Shown: positions 1 through 7,894, numbered from the stretch's first letter. The stretch: DNA of 36,251 nucleotides from Pseudomonadota bacterium (GCA_027593125.1 JAQCJL010000008.1:1-36251); one strand, 5' to 3'. Numbers and translations are program-made. The notes: generated by a model from the letters alone, not told the origin.

Positions 1-106
1 CCCCGCCACAATATCTGCCCTCAACGCCGACGCTGGCTAACGCCTTAATAATACGCTGAGGCAGATCAAGGGCCAACAATCTGGCCTTATCGGCCATTAT
101 ACTCAT
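1..106 (-). CDS. cca: CCA tRNA nucleotidyltransferase, N-terminal fragment
   Basis: Reading the minus strand from 106 gives an open frame that runs off the window edge, about 35 residues. It ends in RYCGG, which resembles the start of the nucleotidyltransferase motif (R-F/Y-x-GGxVRD) of CCA-adding enzymes; these add or repair the 3' CCA of tRNA in the cytoplasm. The start overlaps the stop of the upstream DUF6111 gene as ATGA (103-106), which indicates translational coupling. A second in-frame ATG lies at 97. The gene order DUF1285, NUDIX, DUF6111, cca is common in Alphaproteobacteria and supports the call. Only the N-terminus is visible, so the catalytic aspartates cannot be checked. Confidence 0.6.
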   Translation of the reverse strand, partial: MSIMADKARLLALDLPQRIIKALASVGVEGRYCGG

Positions 107-414
107 TGGCTATTTTTATCACCAAAATGATGGGGTACAATCTGGCCATTCTCAAACTGAGCAGGGTGATAGCGGTCGGTGATATCCGCTTTTTCTTTAT
201 TGGTAAGCACCAGTAATCCAATAAATACTACTATAAACAGCACTCCTAAAGGCAGAATGATCCTAAAGGCAGAGGTAACCGATGCTTCTTCAATATATTC
301 AGAATCAGCCTCAACTTGCTGTTCCGCCTTTTTTTTCGCATAGCGGTTGGCCATAGTAATGCCAAGCGTGATGCCAATTGCAATGGCAACTAGAATAATT
401 GCTAGCCGAAGCAT
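103..414 (-). CDS. DUF6111-like small membrane protein
   Basis: This 103-residue protein has two predicted membrane helices, about residues 2-20 and 51-70, joined by a charged loop rich in Lys and Glu. The tail is hydrophilic. No catalytic motif is visible and no function is known to me. The start at 414 is preceded by a good ribosome binding site (GGAGGG in the minus-strand sense, about 419-427). It lies 33 bases downstream of the NUDIX gene and its stop overlaps the cca start, so it belongs to the same operon. The DUF6111 assignment rests on size, topology and position between a CoA pyrophosphatase gene and cca, not on a distinctive motif. Confidence 0.6.
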   Translation of the reverse strand: MLRLAIILVAIAIGITLGITMANRYAKKKAEQQVEADSEYIEEASVTSAFRIILPLGVLFIVVFIGLLVLTNKEKADITDRYHPAQFENGQIVPHHFGDKNSQ

Positions 415-447
415 CTTACCGTCCCTCCATCATCGTGTTTTGTGAGA

Positions 448-1044
448 TCATAGCAATTGGGATAGGATTTTGTGCCACTGAACAATAATTTTTGCAGTAG
501 CCCCCCAAATAAATTCCTCATCATGATCGATCACCCAAGTCAGGTAACTTCGCCCTCTATTCTTTATGGGCACTTGTTTGAAATGCCTATCATTCAGAAC
601 TTTATCAAGGGGCAGAGGTAAGATAAGTTCAACCTCATCAGGGGCCGGTGTCAGCACAACCCTCGGGTCAACAAAGCCTAACACCGGGGCGATATGAAAC
701 TGTTCCGCCGCTACCACACCTGGCAGATACCCCACGGTTTCCACCGCTGATGCGGCAAGGCCGATTTCTTCGTGACTTTCTCGCAAGGCGGCATCACGGA
801 CACTCTCACCCGTGTTGATTTTACCCCCAGGAAAACACACTTGCCCCGCATGATCAGAAAGATGTGCAGTTCGCTTGGTTAAGATTAGCTTTGGGCTATG
901 CTCATCCATCACCACTGGCACCAGCACAGACGCCGCTCGCAATCCCTCTGGCGCTGGCTCTGGTTCGGATTGTACTTGTTGGCGCATGACCTCTGCCCAT
1001 TGGCTTGCTGTTATCAGGGAAATAGGGTCAGTTTTGTTTCTCAT
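448..1044 (-). CDS. NUDIX hydrolase, CoA pyrophosphatase type
   Basis: This 198-residue protein has a complete Nudix box (G-x5-E-x7-REx2EExG, in GKINTGES...RESHEEIGL). Just upstream of the box is the HLSDHAGQVCFPGG stretch typical of the CoA pyrophosphatase subgroup (NudL/UPF0035), although the usual Arg after HL is Ser here. Family members hydrolyse CoA and its derivatives to 3',5'-ADP and 4'-phosphopantetheine in a metal-dependent reaction. The gene starts with an ATGA overlap (1041-1044) on the DUF1285 stop, so the two are translationally coupled. The length is normal for the family. The substrate is inferred from the subgroup motif. Confidence 0.88.
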   Translation of the reverse strand: MRNKTDPISLITASQWAEVMRQQVQSEPEPAPEGLRAASVLVPVVMDEHSPKLILTKRTAHLSDHAGQVCFPGGKINTGESVRDAALRESHEEIGLAASAVETVGYLPGVVAAEQFHIAPVLGFVDPRVVLTPAPDEVELILPLPLDKVLNDRHFKQVPIKNRGRSYLTWVIDHDEEFIWGATAKIIVQWHKILSQLL

Positions 1045-1592
1045 GTTTTATTCGCAGCAATGGCTTGTTGGCTCATCAAGCTATGGAACACCCCTGCTGA
1101 CCATATTCCAAATTGGCCATCATCGGTTTCAACACTCTTTTCCACCAACTGATAATAGACTGAACGATTAATTCGAGCATCCAATCCTTTTCTAATCATC
1201 ACATAGGGGCGTTCTTCACCCTCATTGTTTCTAATCATCAAGGTGTGATCCGCATCCAAAGTAATTGTATCACCAAGTGAAGTGGTCAATCGGATCACCG
1301 CAATATCCTGATGGGTATCTTCTTCCATTTGCGTGACCAAATACGGCGCATCATCAACGGAAATGCTACCCCATTCCGCAGGGGTGACTAGCCCATAATC
1401 ACCATTGTCAAATCGCGTCAGAATATTGGCGAACATGGCTACCATGCGATCGCGTTGAATCATTTCACCTTCATGAAACCACTGCCCATTGGCATCAATG
1501 CGAATATCAAAACGCTGTAGTGGGGTATTTTTCTGATGATGCTCATCACACCAAGAGCGAAGCATGTCTTCGGAAGGGCGACGATCACGCAT
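1041..1592 (-). CDS. DUF1285 family protein
   Basis: This 183-residue soluble protein has no signal peptide or membrane helix. The N-terminal half contains the pattern I associate with DUF1285 proteins (FDIRIDANGQWFHEGEMIQR), which lie next to a CoA pyrophosphatase in many alphaproteobacteria. The family function is not established. It is the first gene of the minus-strand block DUF1285, NUDIX, DUF6111, cca. A purine-rich ribosome binding site (GAAGGGG in the minus-strand sense, about 1602-1608) precedes the ATG at 1592. The promoter should lie in 1593-1760, shared with the divergent ArsR-type gene. Confidence 0.82.
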   Translation of the reverse strand: MRDRRPSEDMLRSWCDEHHQKNTPLQRFDIRIDANGQWFHEGEMIQRDRMVAMFANILTRFDNGDYGLVTPAEWGSISVDDAPYLVTQMEEDTHQDIAVIRLTTSLGDTITLDADHTLMIRNNEGEERPYVMIRKGLDARINRSVYYQLVEKSVETDDGQFGIWSAGVFHSLMSQQAIAANKT

Positions 1593-1654
1593 GTCACGCT
1601 ACCCCTTCAACATCATAAGAAAAAAGCCAAGAAACCAAATCATAAAAAAATCTT

Positions 1655-1677
1655 CCTTATTAAGGGTTTATTAATAA
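1655..1677. promoter_or_regulatory. AT-rich palindromes in divergent promoter region, possible ArsR operator
   Basis: The 168-base gap between DUF1285 (minus) and the ArsR-type gene (plus) contains a perfect 10-bp palindrome TTATTAATAA at 1668-1677. Beside it is a tight inverted repeat CCTTA-T-TAAGG at 1655-1665. ArsR/BigR-type repressors bind AT-rich palindromes and often regulate themselves, so this is a candidate operator. The evidence is symmetry and position only. Confidence 0.3.
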
Positions 1678-1760
1678 GTACCCCTTAGAATAGCCACAAG
1701 GCCAAGCAGAGCATCTGATGCCTAAGACACTTAATAACACATCCAATTGGAGCATAGCAA

Positions 1761-2141
1761 ATGTGGTTAAAATCACCGATACAAGACCATTCTGACGCTA
1801 AGAAAGTGACTCGGAAAACCTCAGAAACAGAGGACAGAAAGCCTGGCTCAAGCAAAAGTCGAGCAACAACCATTCTCAAAGCCATGAGCAACAGCCAAAG
1901 GCTTAAAATCTTGAGCCATTTGATCGATGGGGAAGAGCGTTCCGTCAAGGAATTAGAGACAGTGGTAAAGTCTTTGAGCCAATCCTCATTATCTCAGCAT
2001 TTAGGCAGGTTACGTCGCGCCAAGATTGTTAAAACCCGGCGCCATTCGCAAATGGTTTTCTATTCCATTCATGACGATACGGTTCGCGACATCATTTCAC
2101 TGTTATCGGAAAAGTTTAAAAATGATCCTATGCTGAAATAA
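1761..2141 (+). CDS. ArsR/SmtB-family winged-helix regulator lacking cysteines
   Basis: This 126-residue protein has a basic, low-complexity N-terminus (about residues 1-35). A winged helix-turn-helix follows: KAMSNSQRLKILSHL at about 41-55, then a recognition helix with SQSSLSQHLGRLRRA, then a wing with RRHSQMVFYSI. The arrangement resembles the BigR/SqrR branch of ArsR repressors, which control sulfide or sulfite detoxification through a pair of cysteines. No cysteine occurs anywhere in this protein, so it cannot use that thiol switch. It lies upstream of and collinear with the TSUP exporter, TIGR02186 and Usp genes and probably regulates them and itself. The signal sensed is unknown. Start at 1761; a later start before the basic segment ends is possible. 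Confidence 0.85.
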   Translation: MWLKSPIQDHSDAKKVTRKTSETEDRKPGSSKSRATTILKAMSNSQRLKILSHLIDGEERSVKELETVVKSLSQSSLSQHLGRLRRAKIVKTRRHSQMVFYSIHDDTVRDIISLLSEKFKNDPMLK

Positions 2142-2268
2142 GTCGCGTCAAGCAATTTGGGCTTAAGGATATAAAGGGTTAGCAACTCTGCTCAAAATAT
2201 GGGCAAACAGGAATATAAGTTCTTGAGTTTTATGAAAATAGGAGTATGTTTTTAGTCCTGATCTGTAA

Positions 2269-3192
2269 GTGACTGTAATGTATATTTATCTTCCCATTGC
2301 CGAAATCTCAATCAACATCTTCCTGATTTTGGGATTGGGTGGCATGGTTGGTCTGTTATCAGGCATTTTTGGTGTTGGTGGGGGGTTTTTGATGACCCCT
2401 TTACTTATTTTCCTTGGTGTACCTGCCCCGGTTGCTGTCGGAACAGAAGCCAATCAAATTGTTGCTTCATCGGTATCTGGCGTGCTTGCCCATTGGCGGC
2501 GCGGTAATGTGGATGTCAAAATGGGCATCATCCTGTTGTCTGGCGGTATTGTTGGGTCAACCATTGGTGTCTATATTTTTGCTCTGCTTCGCGAAATTGG
2601 CCAGATCGATCTCGCCATTAAATTAAGCTTTATTGTTTTCCTTGGCATTATTGGAAGTCTAATGTTGGTGGAAAGTACGCGCACCATTCTGCGGTCGCGG
2701 CGCCCAGGCGGAAAACGCCGCAAACTGCATCAGCATAACTGGCTTCACGGCCTACCCTTCAAAATGCGGTTCCGCAAATCAAAACTTTATATTTCTGCGC
2801 TCCTGCCCTTTGGGGTCGGACTGCTTGTTGGCATTCTATCAGCGATTATGGGTGTTGGCGGCGGATTCATTATGGTTCCAGCAATGATCTATGTTTTGGG
2901 TATGCCGACCTCTGTTGTGGTGGGAACATCGCTGTTTCAAATTATTTTTGTCACCGCTAACGTCACTTTTCTTCAGTCTGTTCAAACCCAAACGGTTGAT
3001 GTGGTGCTTGCTGGTCTGCTTTTAATTGGTGGGGTGATAGGGGCACAGTTTGGCACGCGTATCGGCGCTATGCTGCGCGGTGAACAATTACGAGGATTGC
3101 TAGCTCTGATCGTTTTAGCAGTATGTCTCAAATTGGTTTGGGATGTCGTAATTACCCCTGAGGATATTTTTTCTCTGGAGCTGTTGCGTTAA
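2269..3192 (+). CDS. TauE/SafE (TSUP) family exporter, probable sulfite/sulfonate exporter
   Basis: This is a polytopic inner-membrane protein of about 300 residues with two homologous halves. Each half opens with the family signature: GIFGVGGGFLMTPLLIFLG (about residues 32-50) and SAIMGVGGGFIMVPAMIYVLG (about 204-224). A cytoplasmic basic loop (RSRRPGGKRRK) lies between them. TSUP proteins export sulfite, sulfoacetate or other small sulfur or carboxylate anions. The start is uncertain: GTG at 2269 or ATG at 2278, neither with a strong ribosome binding site. The stop overlaps the next ATG by one base (3192), so the downstream TIGR02186 gene is coupled. The sulfite role is inferred from the family and from the sulfonate genes elsewhere in the window. 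Confidence 0.88.
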   Translation: MTVMYIYLPIAEISINIFLILGLGGMVGLLSGIFGVGGGFLMTPLLIFLGVPAPVAVGTEANQIVASSVSGVLAHWRRGNVDVKMGIILLSGGIVGSTIGVYIFALLREIGQIDLAIKLSFIVFLGIIGSLMLVESTRTILRSRRPGGKRRKLHQHNWLHGLPFKMRFRKSKLYISALLPFGVGLLVGILSAIMGVGGGFIMVPAMIYVLGMPTSVVVGTSLFQIIFVTANVTFLQSVQTQTVDVVLAGLLLIGGVIGAQFGTRIGAMLRGEQLRGLLALIVLAVCLKLVWDVVITPEDIFSLELLR

Positions 3193-3965
3193 TGTTTTCC
3201 TTGTCATCAAAATCATTTAGACGGTTGGCGGTCATTGTTTTCATTGGATTGACCGCAAGCTTGACTACCTCTGTGGTGGCCCAAGATTTGCTGGTGGCTG
3301 ATCTTAATGAAAAAGAAGTCGCGATTACCACCGACTTCAATGGCGCTGATCTGTTGCTTTTTGGCACGATTGATCACGAGCTAAATGATGATGTGATTAT
3401 CATTGTTGAAGGACCACCAAAGAATATCGCTATCCGGCAGAAATCACGGGTGAGCGGAATATGGATAAACACCGAATCCGCAACTCTAGAAACGATTCCA
3501 AGTTTTTATCAAATCTCATCAACCAGACCTCTTAATGTGATTGCGTCTACTAAAACCCTAAAAGAGTTGGGGCTAGGTCTTGATAATATTCCTTTTGATT
3601 TGATTGAAGGCAGTACCATTTCAGGGGATGACCCTCAAGTCTGGAAAGCTGCCCTGATACGAAATATGGAAAATGAAGGGCTATGGAATGAAAACAGCGA
3701 TATTAAGGTAAGAAAGAAAATCCTTTTCCGCTCTAACATTCATTTGCCAGCCAATATTTTGCCTGGGGAATATCATGTTCGCATTCTGCATTTCCGTTCC
3801 GGACAGCTTTTCAACGAAACGTATTCTCTGATCAATGTTCAGAAAAAAGGCTTAAGCGCACAAATTTATCAGTTCGCTCATAATTATCCCCCTGCCTATG
3901 GAATGTTTGCTATAATTTTTGCAGTATTTATGGGCTGGGGTGCGGCTAGAGTTTTCAGAAGGTAA
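3192..3965 (+). CDS. TIGR02186 / Alph_Pro_TM membrane-anchored protein
   Basis: This 257-residue protein has an N-terminal signal peptide (hydrophobic core about residues 13-27, likely cleavage after SVVA). A periplasmic beta-rich domain of about 200 residues follows, then one C-terminal membrane helix (about 234-253) with a short basic tail. The periplasmic part begins with VADLNEKEVAITTDFNGADLLLFG, which I recognise as the start of the alphaproteobacterial TIGR02186 family. The function is unknown. Family members commonly sit directly downstream of a TSUP exporter, as here with a one-base overlap, so a periplasmic accessory role in anion export is a reasonable inference. No catalytic motif is seen. 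Confidence 0.8.
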   Translation: MFSLSSKSFRRLAVIVFIGLTASLTTSVVAQDLLVADLNEKEVAITTDFNGADLLLFGTIDHELNDDVIIIVEGPPKNIAIRQKSRVSGIWINTESATLETIPSFYQISSTRPLNVIASTKTLKELGLGLDNIPFDLIEGSTISGDDPQVWKAALIRNMENEGLWNENSDIKVRKKILFRSNIHLPANILPGEYHVRILHFRSGQLFNETYSLINVQKKGLSAQIYQFAHNYPPAYGMFAIIFAVFMGWGAARVFRR

Positions 3966-3967
3966 TC

Positions 3968-4471
3968 ATGGCTAATAGCAAAAAGACAACACCCAAAAAA
4001 GGCAATGACAAACGCCGAGTATTCCTTGTCGTGGTCGATGAAAGTAGTGAGTTTCATCAGGCGCTGTATTTCGCCTGCAAACGGGCTTTATCTGTTAACG
4101 GACGGGTGGCATTGCTTCGGTGCGTTAGCCCAGCTGAGTTCCAGCACTGGATTGGTGTTGGAGAATTAATGGTAGAAGAAGCGCGGGAAGAAGCTGAAAA
4201 ATTATTGCGCGCCAACAGCGAATGGGTCAATCAAATCACCGGCGAATACCCTATTGTGCATCTGCGCGAAGGCGATCCCAAGACGGAGGTCATTAATCTG
4301 ATCAACGAAGAGCCTGAGATTTCTGTTTTGGTACTTGGCGCCAACACACAGGATGAAAACACAGGTCCACTAATCTCATTCTTGACCACGCGAGGGGCGT
4401 CCCAGTGCCGGGTGCCGATCACCATTGTCCCCGGCAATCTTAGTGACGAAGATCTCGATAAGGTGACGTAA
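3968..4471 (+). CDS. Universal stress protein (UspA family)
   Basis: This 167-residue cytoplasmic protein has the Usp alpha/beta fold pattern. It begins with a strand VFLVVVDESSEFHQALYFACKRA and ends with VPITIVPG, the usual last strand. An unusually basic N-terminal tail (about residues 3-17, rich in Lys) precedes the domain. The canonical ATP-binding pattern G-x2-G-x9-G-S/T is not clearly present in the LGANTQDENTG region, so ATP binding is doubtful. It starts 2 bases after the TIGR02186 stop and so is the fourth gene of the ArsR-TSUP-TIGR02186-Usp operon. The role is probably stress-linked, but the partner is unknown. Confidence 0.87.
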   Translation: MANSKKTTPKKGNDKRRVFLVVVDESSEFHQALYFACKRALSVNGRVALLRCVSPAEFQHWIGVGELMVEEAREEAEKLLRANSEWVNQITGEYPIVHLREGDPKTEVINLINEEPEISVLVLGANTQDENTGPLISFLTTRGASQCRVPITIVPGNLSDEDLDKVT

Positions 4472-4495
4472 GCTGCCTTTTCCAAGTTTCTGTTT

Positions 4496-5218
4496 TCACA
4501 CGCTCTCAAAATAGAGATAATCCCTCGCCTCTTTAGAGGCTGGCGCCTCAAAGAAATCAGATATCTCTTGTTCTGCCAGAACCCGCCCTTGATCCATAAA
4601 AACCACTCGGCTTGCCAAACGCCGCAATTGGGCCAGATTATGCGTCACCCATAACACCGGCAAACCATCTTTCGCTTTTGACTTCACAATCGCCTCAATC
4701 ATTCGGGTGGATTGGGGATCAAGATTGCTGGTTGCCTCATCACATAGCAAAACCCCAGGATCTGCGATCAAAACACGCGCTAATGCCATGCGCTGTTGTT
4801 CACCTGATGATAAGGTTCTGGCATCTTGGTGTCTGAGGGCATAAAGGTTTACTAACGCCAAACCTTCTTCAATACGTGCCTTGCGTTCATGAGCGGCCAC
4901 CCCTTGTGCTGCAAGAACATAATCACAGTTTCCATAAATGCTACGGCGCATAATCACTGGTTTCTGCATCATCAATCCAATACGAAGAGGTGATGGCGCC
5001 ATCCCCCCCATGCCAGTCATGCGCACTTCGCCAGCATCTGGTGTAATCAGTCCGGCCATAAGCGATATCAGCGTAGTTTTGCCACTTCCATTCGCCCCAA
5101 CCAGCCCACAAATGCCAGTATTGCCCACATTTAGGTTTACCCCATTAATAATAGGATGATCCTGACGAATAAGGGATAAATTGAGCCCTTCAAGCATAAG
5201 ATGCGGCACCTTAATCAT
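4496..5218 (-). CDS. tupC: Tungstate-type ABC transporter ATPase
   Basis: This 240-residue ABC ATPase has Walker A GANGSGKTT (about residues 40-48), the signature LSSGEQQRMALARVL, and Walker B LLCDEATSNLD followed by the switch His in WVTH. It would energise anion import at the inner membrane. Its start overlaps the stop of the permease gene by 8 bases (5211-5218), so the pair is coupled. The partner permease resembles TupB, which points to tungstate (or molybdate) as substrate. No TupA-like binding protein is in the window. It converges with the Usp gene, with 24 bases between the stops and no clear terminator hairpin. Confidence 0.8.
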   Translation of the reverse strand: MIKVPHLMLEGLNLSLIRQDHPIINGVNLNVGNTGICGLVGANGSGKTTLISLMAGLITPDAGEVRMTGMGGMAPSPLRIGLMMQKPVIMRRSIYGNCDYVLAAQGVAAHERKARIEEGLALVNLYALRHQDARTLSSGEQQRMALARVLIADPGVLLCDEATSNLDPQSTRMIEAIVKSKAKDGLPVLWVTHNLAQLRRLASRVVFMDQGRVLAEQEISDFFEAPASKEARDYLYFESV

Positions 5219-5906
5219 GTTGTGCTCGCCTTCCTAACGTCACTACCAGCGCGTTAATCATTAATGTCATAAACAGCAAAACCACACCCAGCGACAATGC
5301 CGTGGCAAGATTGCCACGAGAAGTTTCCAACGTGATTGAAGTCGTCATAACGCGGGTAAAGTGATTGATATTTCCGCCAACGATCATAACAGCGCCCACC
5401 TCTGCCATAGCACGCCCAAGCCCGGCCAGTAACGCAGTGAGCAAATCCACCCATCCATCCTTGATCAGGGTCATCATGCGCTTTCTTGGCGGTAATCCCA
5501 ACATGATAAAAAGTGGTTGGTAATCCGCGTGCATCCGGGCTAAGGCTTGCCTACTTAACGCCGTGATAATCGGCGTCACCAGAATCATCTGGGCAACTAT
5601 CATCGCCGTGGGTGTATAGAGCAATTCAAGCACGCCTAGAGGCCCAGAGCGTGAAATCATCATATACACAAACAACCCCACCACCACCGGCGGCAGTCCC
5701 ATAAGGGTATTAATAAGGGCAACAAGGGCCGAATGCCCTCGAAATTTGGTGGTTGCTAAAAGCGCGCCCAAAGGCAACCCAATCGCAGCAGCAAGCCCAA
5801 CCGCGGTTAAATTGACTTTCAGCGACAAAAAGATGACCTCATAGAGATCTGCGTCACCTGTAGCCAGCAGGACAAAGGCCTGTTTTATAGCAATCAGCAA
5901 TTCCAT
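5211..5906 (-). CDS. tupB: Tungstate-type ABC transporter permease
   Basis: This is an inner-membrane permease with about five to six helices and the binding-protein-dependent transport loop near the middle (DYQPLFIMLGLPPRKRMMTLIKDG). The conserved segments SLKVNLTAVGLAAAIGLPLGALLA and GLPPVVVGLFVYMMISRSGPLG match the TupB family, whose members work with TupA and TupC to import tungstate. I chose ATG 5906, giving 231 residues, because MELLIAIKQAF aligns with where family members begin. The open frame extends to another ATG at 5990, which would add 28 residues of atypical sequence; neither start has a strong ribosome binding site. Tungstate versus molybdate specificity cannot be read from the permease. 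Confidence 0.78.
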   Translation of the reverse strand: MELLIAIKQAFVLLATGDADLYEVIFLSLKVNLTAVGLAAAIGLPLGALLATTKFRGHSALVALINTLMGLPPVVVGLFVYMMISRSGPLGVLELLYTPTAMIVAQMILVTPIITALSRQALARMHADYQPLFIMLGLPPRKRMMTLIKDGWVDLLTALLAGLGRAMAEVGAVMIVGGNINHFTRVMTTSITLETSRGNLATALSLGVVLLFMTLMINALVVTLGRRAQHD

Positions 5907-6079
5907 AACTAAAAATCTTGATAAAATATCATTTTTATTAAAACCAGCAAAACATTGAAAAAACCCATTTTTGGTGTTTGGTGGCGTCATCCAAGCCTAA
6001 AGTTAGATCATTTCTACAAAAATGACCTCTCATTTTTAGGTTTTGGTATTAAAATGCCTTTTGTGAGCAAAAACCACTC

Positions 6080-6104
6080 TTATAAAACATCAGAGTTTTT
6101 ATAA
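6080..6104. promoter_or_regulatory. Near-perfect inverted repeat in divergent promoter region
   Basis: TTATAAAAC at 6080-6088 is mirrored by GTTTTTATAA at 6095-6104, with one extra T. It lies in the 296-base region between the divergently transcribed tupB and peptide-binding-protein genes. It could be an operator or a short hairpin. No known motif was recognised. Confidence 0.3.
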
Positions 6105-6146
6105 AAAACGACTTTACGCTTTCTTTTTATCATTGTTTAATGAACA

Positions 6147-6166
6147 TTAAGTTATCAAAAACTTAA
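6147..6166. promoter_or_regulatory. Perfect 7-bp inverted repeat upstream of the ABC binding-protein gene
   Basis: TTAAGTT (6147-6153) and AACTTAA (6160-6166) form a perfect inverted repeat with a 6-base spacer. It ends 36 bases before the ATG at 6203, where a repressor operator could sit. A strong ribosome binding site GGAGG lies at 6194-6198. No regulator gene is adjacent, so its binding partner is unknown. Confidence 0.35.
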
Positions 6167-6202
6167 CCTACAATTTAACAAGATTGTGAATATGGAGGAA
6201 AA

Positions 6203-7867
6203 ATGAGTAATTCAAGAAATCCTAAACACGATATTTCATCAGAGGTATCGGACAAGGAAACCCAAATTAAGGCGAAGAAACTTCAGGAGAGCTTTATCTC
6301 TGGAAAGATTAGCCGCCGTAATTTTGTATCTACATCTGTTGCTATTGGTGTGTCCCTTGCTGGTGCGACTGCTGTCGTTAATCAGGTTGAGGCTGCCACC
6401 CCAAAAAGTGGTGGTCGTCTGCGGATGGGTATCACAGGCGGCGCGACTAGTGACATTCTCGATCCAGGTCAGATTCTTGATGCCTATATGATTAACGTAT
6501 CCATGGGTCAGGTTCGTCCAAATATGACGAAAATTAACCCTGATGGATCTGTTGAAGGTGACTTGTCATCAGGATGGCAAGCCTCTAATGGCGCCAAGAC
6601 ATGGAAGTTTGATGTCCGTCAGGGCGTTGAATTCCACAATGGAAAAACCCTTGATTCAACCGATATCGTGGATTCAATCCGCCACCATATGGGCCCAGAT
6701 ACTAAATCAGGCGGTAGCGGTGTTGTCTCTGGCATTGTTTCCATCAAAGAAGATGGAAAGTATGGCGTAGTTGTTGAGCTAAACGAAGGCAATGGTGACT
6801 TACCTATTCTGCTTTCTGACTATCACCTCAATATCTGCCCATCCAAAGGTGATGGCAGCATTGATTGGGAATCCGGCATTGGCGCTGGCCCATACACACT
6901 TGAGGAGCATGAGCCAGGTGTCCGGACATTGACAAAGAAATTTGCCAATTACTGGAACTCAGGCAACGATTCTCATTTTGATGAAGTGGAAACCCTTGGG
7001 ATTAATGACCCGACTGCTCGTCTGGCCGCTTTGTCAACTGGTGCTGTGGACGCAATTAACAACGTTCCTGCTAAAACCGCTTCGCGTTTGAAGTCCATGG
7101 TCAATGTTAAGACCCTGATTTCAACGGGCAACAAGCAGTGCACCATGCCAATGCTTTGTGACGTAGCGCCTTTTGATGATCAGAATGTGCGTAATGCGAT
7201 AAAGCACATCATTAATCGTCAGGAACTGCTGGACAAAATCTTCTTTGGTTATGGTCAGCTTGGTAACGATAACCCTATTGGGCCTGCTAACTATTTCCGG
7301 GCTAACACAGATGAATTGCCACAGCGAGAGTATGATCCTGAGCAGGCAAAATACTTCCTCAAGCAAGCTGGCTTGAGCAGCTTGTCTGTGAAGTTCCATG
7401 CCGCTGATACGGGCTTTACTGGTGCGGTTGATGCTGGTGCCCTGATGCGCGAATCCGCAAAAGCCGCAGGCATTGACATTGAAGTCGTGCGTGAGCCAAA
7501 CGACGGTTACTGGTCAAATGTTTGGATGGTTAAGCCTTGGTCTGCTTGTTATTGGAGTGGACGTCCTACCGAAGACTGGATCTTCTCACAGATCTATTAT
7601 TCAAAGGCGGATTGGAACGATACCCATTGGAACAACAGCAGCTTTGATAAGCTTCTGGTTGAGGCTCGGTCCGAAACAGATGAAGCAAAGCGTCGTGATA
7701 AATATGTGGAAATGCAGCGCATTGTCCATAACGATGGCGGCCTTGCATTGCCTGTGTTCCTCAGTGAGATCATGGGTTATCGCACAAACATCTCTGTTCC
7801 TGATCAGATTGCTAACAACTGGGAGCTCGATGGTCACCTTGCAGCCCGCCGTTGGTGGACCGCATAA
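6203..7867 (+). CDS. ABC transporter substrate-binding protein, family 5 (peptide/opine type), Tat-exported
   Basis: This 554-residue periplasmic binding protein of the DppA/OppA class (SBP_bac_5) begins with a long polar region. A twin-arginine signal follows (SRRNF at about residues 38-42, then the hydrophobic stretch VSTSVAIGVSLAGATAVV), with likely cleavage near VEA. Export by the Tat system suggests folding before export. Typical family segments are present: FDVRQGVEFHNGKTLDSTDIV, DPTARLAALSTGAVDAI and VRNAIKHIINRQELLDKIFFG. It delivers peptides or similar solutes to the two permeases downstream. The GGAGG site at 6194-6198 suggests high expression. A hairpin at 7895-7921 separates it from the permease genes, which is common for excess binding-protein production. 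The ligand is unknown; the MlrC gene downstream suggests a peptide. Confidence 0.9.
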   Translation: MSNSRNPKHDISSEVSDKETQIKAKKLQESFISGKISRRNFVSTSVAIGVSLAGATAVVNQVEAATPKSGGRLRMGITGGATSDILDPGQILDAYMINVSMGQVRPNMTKINPDGSVEGDLSSGWQASNGAKTWKFDVRQGVEFHNGKTLDSTDIVDSIRHHMGPDTKSGGSGVVSGIVSIKEDGKYGVVVELNEGNGDLPILLSDYHLNICPSKGDGSIDWESGIGAGPYTLEEHEPGVRTLTKKFANYWNSGNDSHFDEVETLGINDPTARLAALSTGAVDAINNVPAKTASRLKSMVNVKTLISTGNKQCTMPMLCDVAPFDDQNVRNAIKHIINRQELLDKIFFGYGQLGNDNPIGPANYFRANTDELPQREYDPEQAKYFLKQAGLSSLSVKFHAADTGFTGAVDAGALMRESAKAAGIDIEVVREPNDGYWSNVWMVKPWSACYWSGRPTEDWIFSQIYYSKADWNDTHWNNSSFDKLLVEARSETDEAKRRDKYVEMQRIVHNDGGLALPVFLSEIMGYRTNISVPDQIANNWELDGHLAARRWWTA

Positions 7868-7894
7868 GTGTGATCGGATAACACATCATACAAG

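Noticed and set aside
1685-1948. 87-codon minus-strand frame opposite the ArsR-type gene
   Set aside because: The opposite strand encodes a clear winged-helix protein; this frame is a hydrophobic shadow without a ribosome binding site.
2246-2272. Tiny frame of eight codons after AGGAG upstream of the TSUP exporter gene
   Set aside because: The AGGAG lies only one base from the ATG and the frame is too short to separate from chance, although a leader peptide cannot be excluded.
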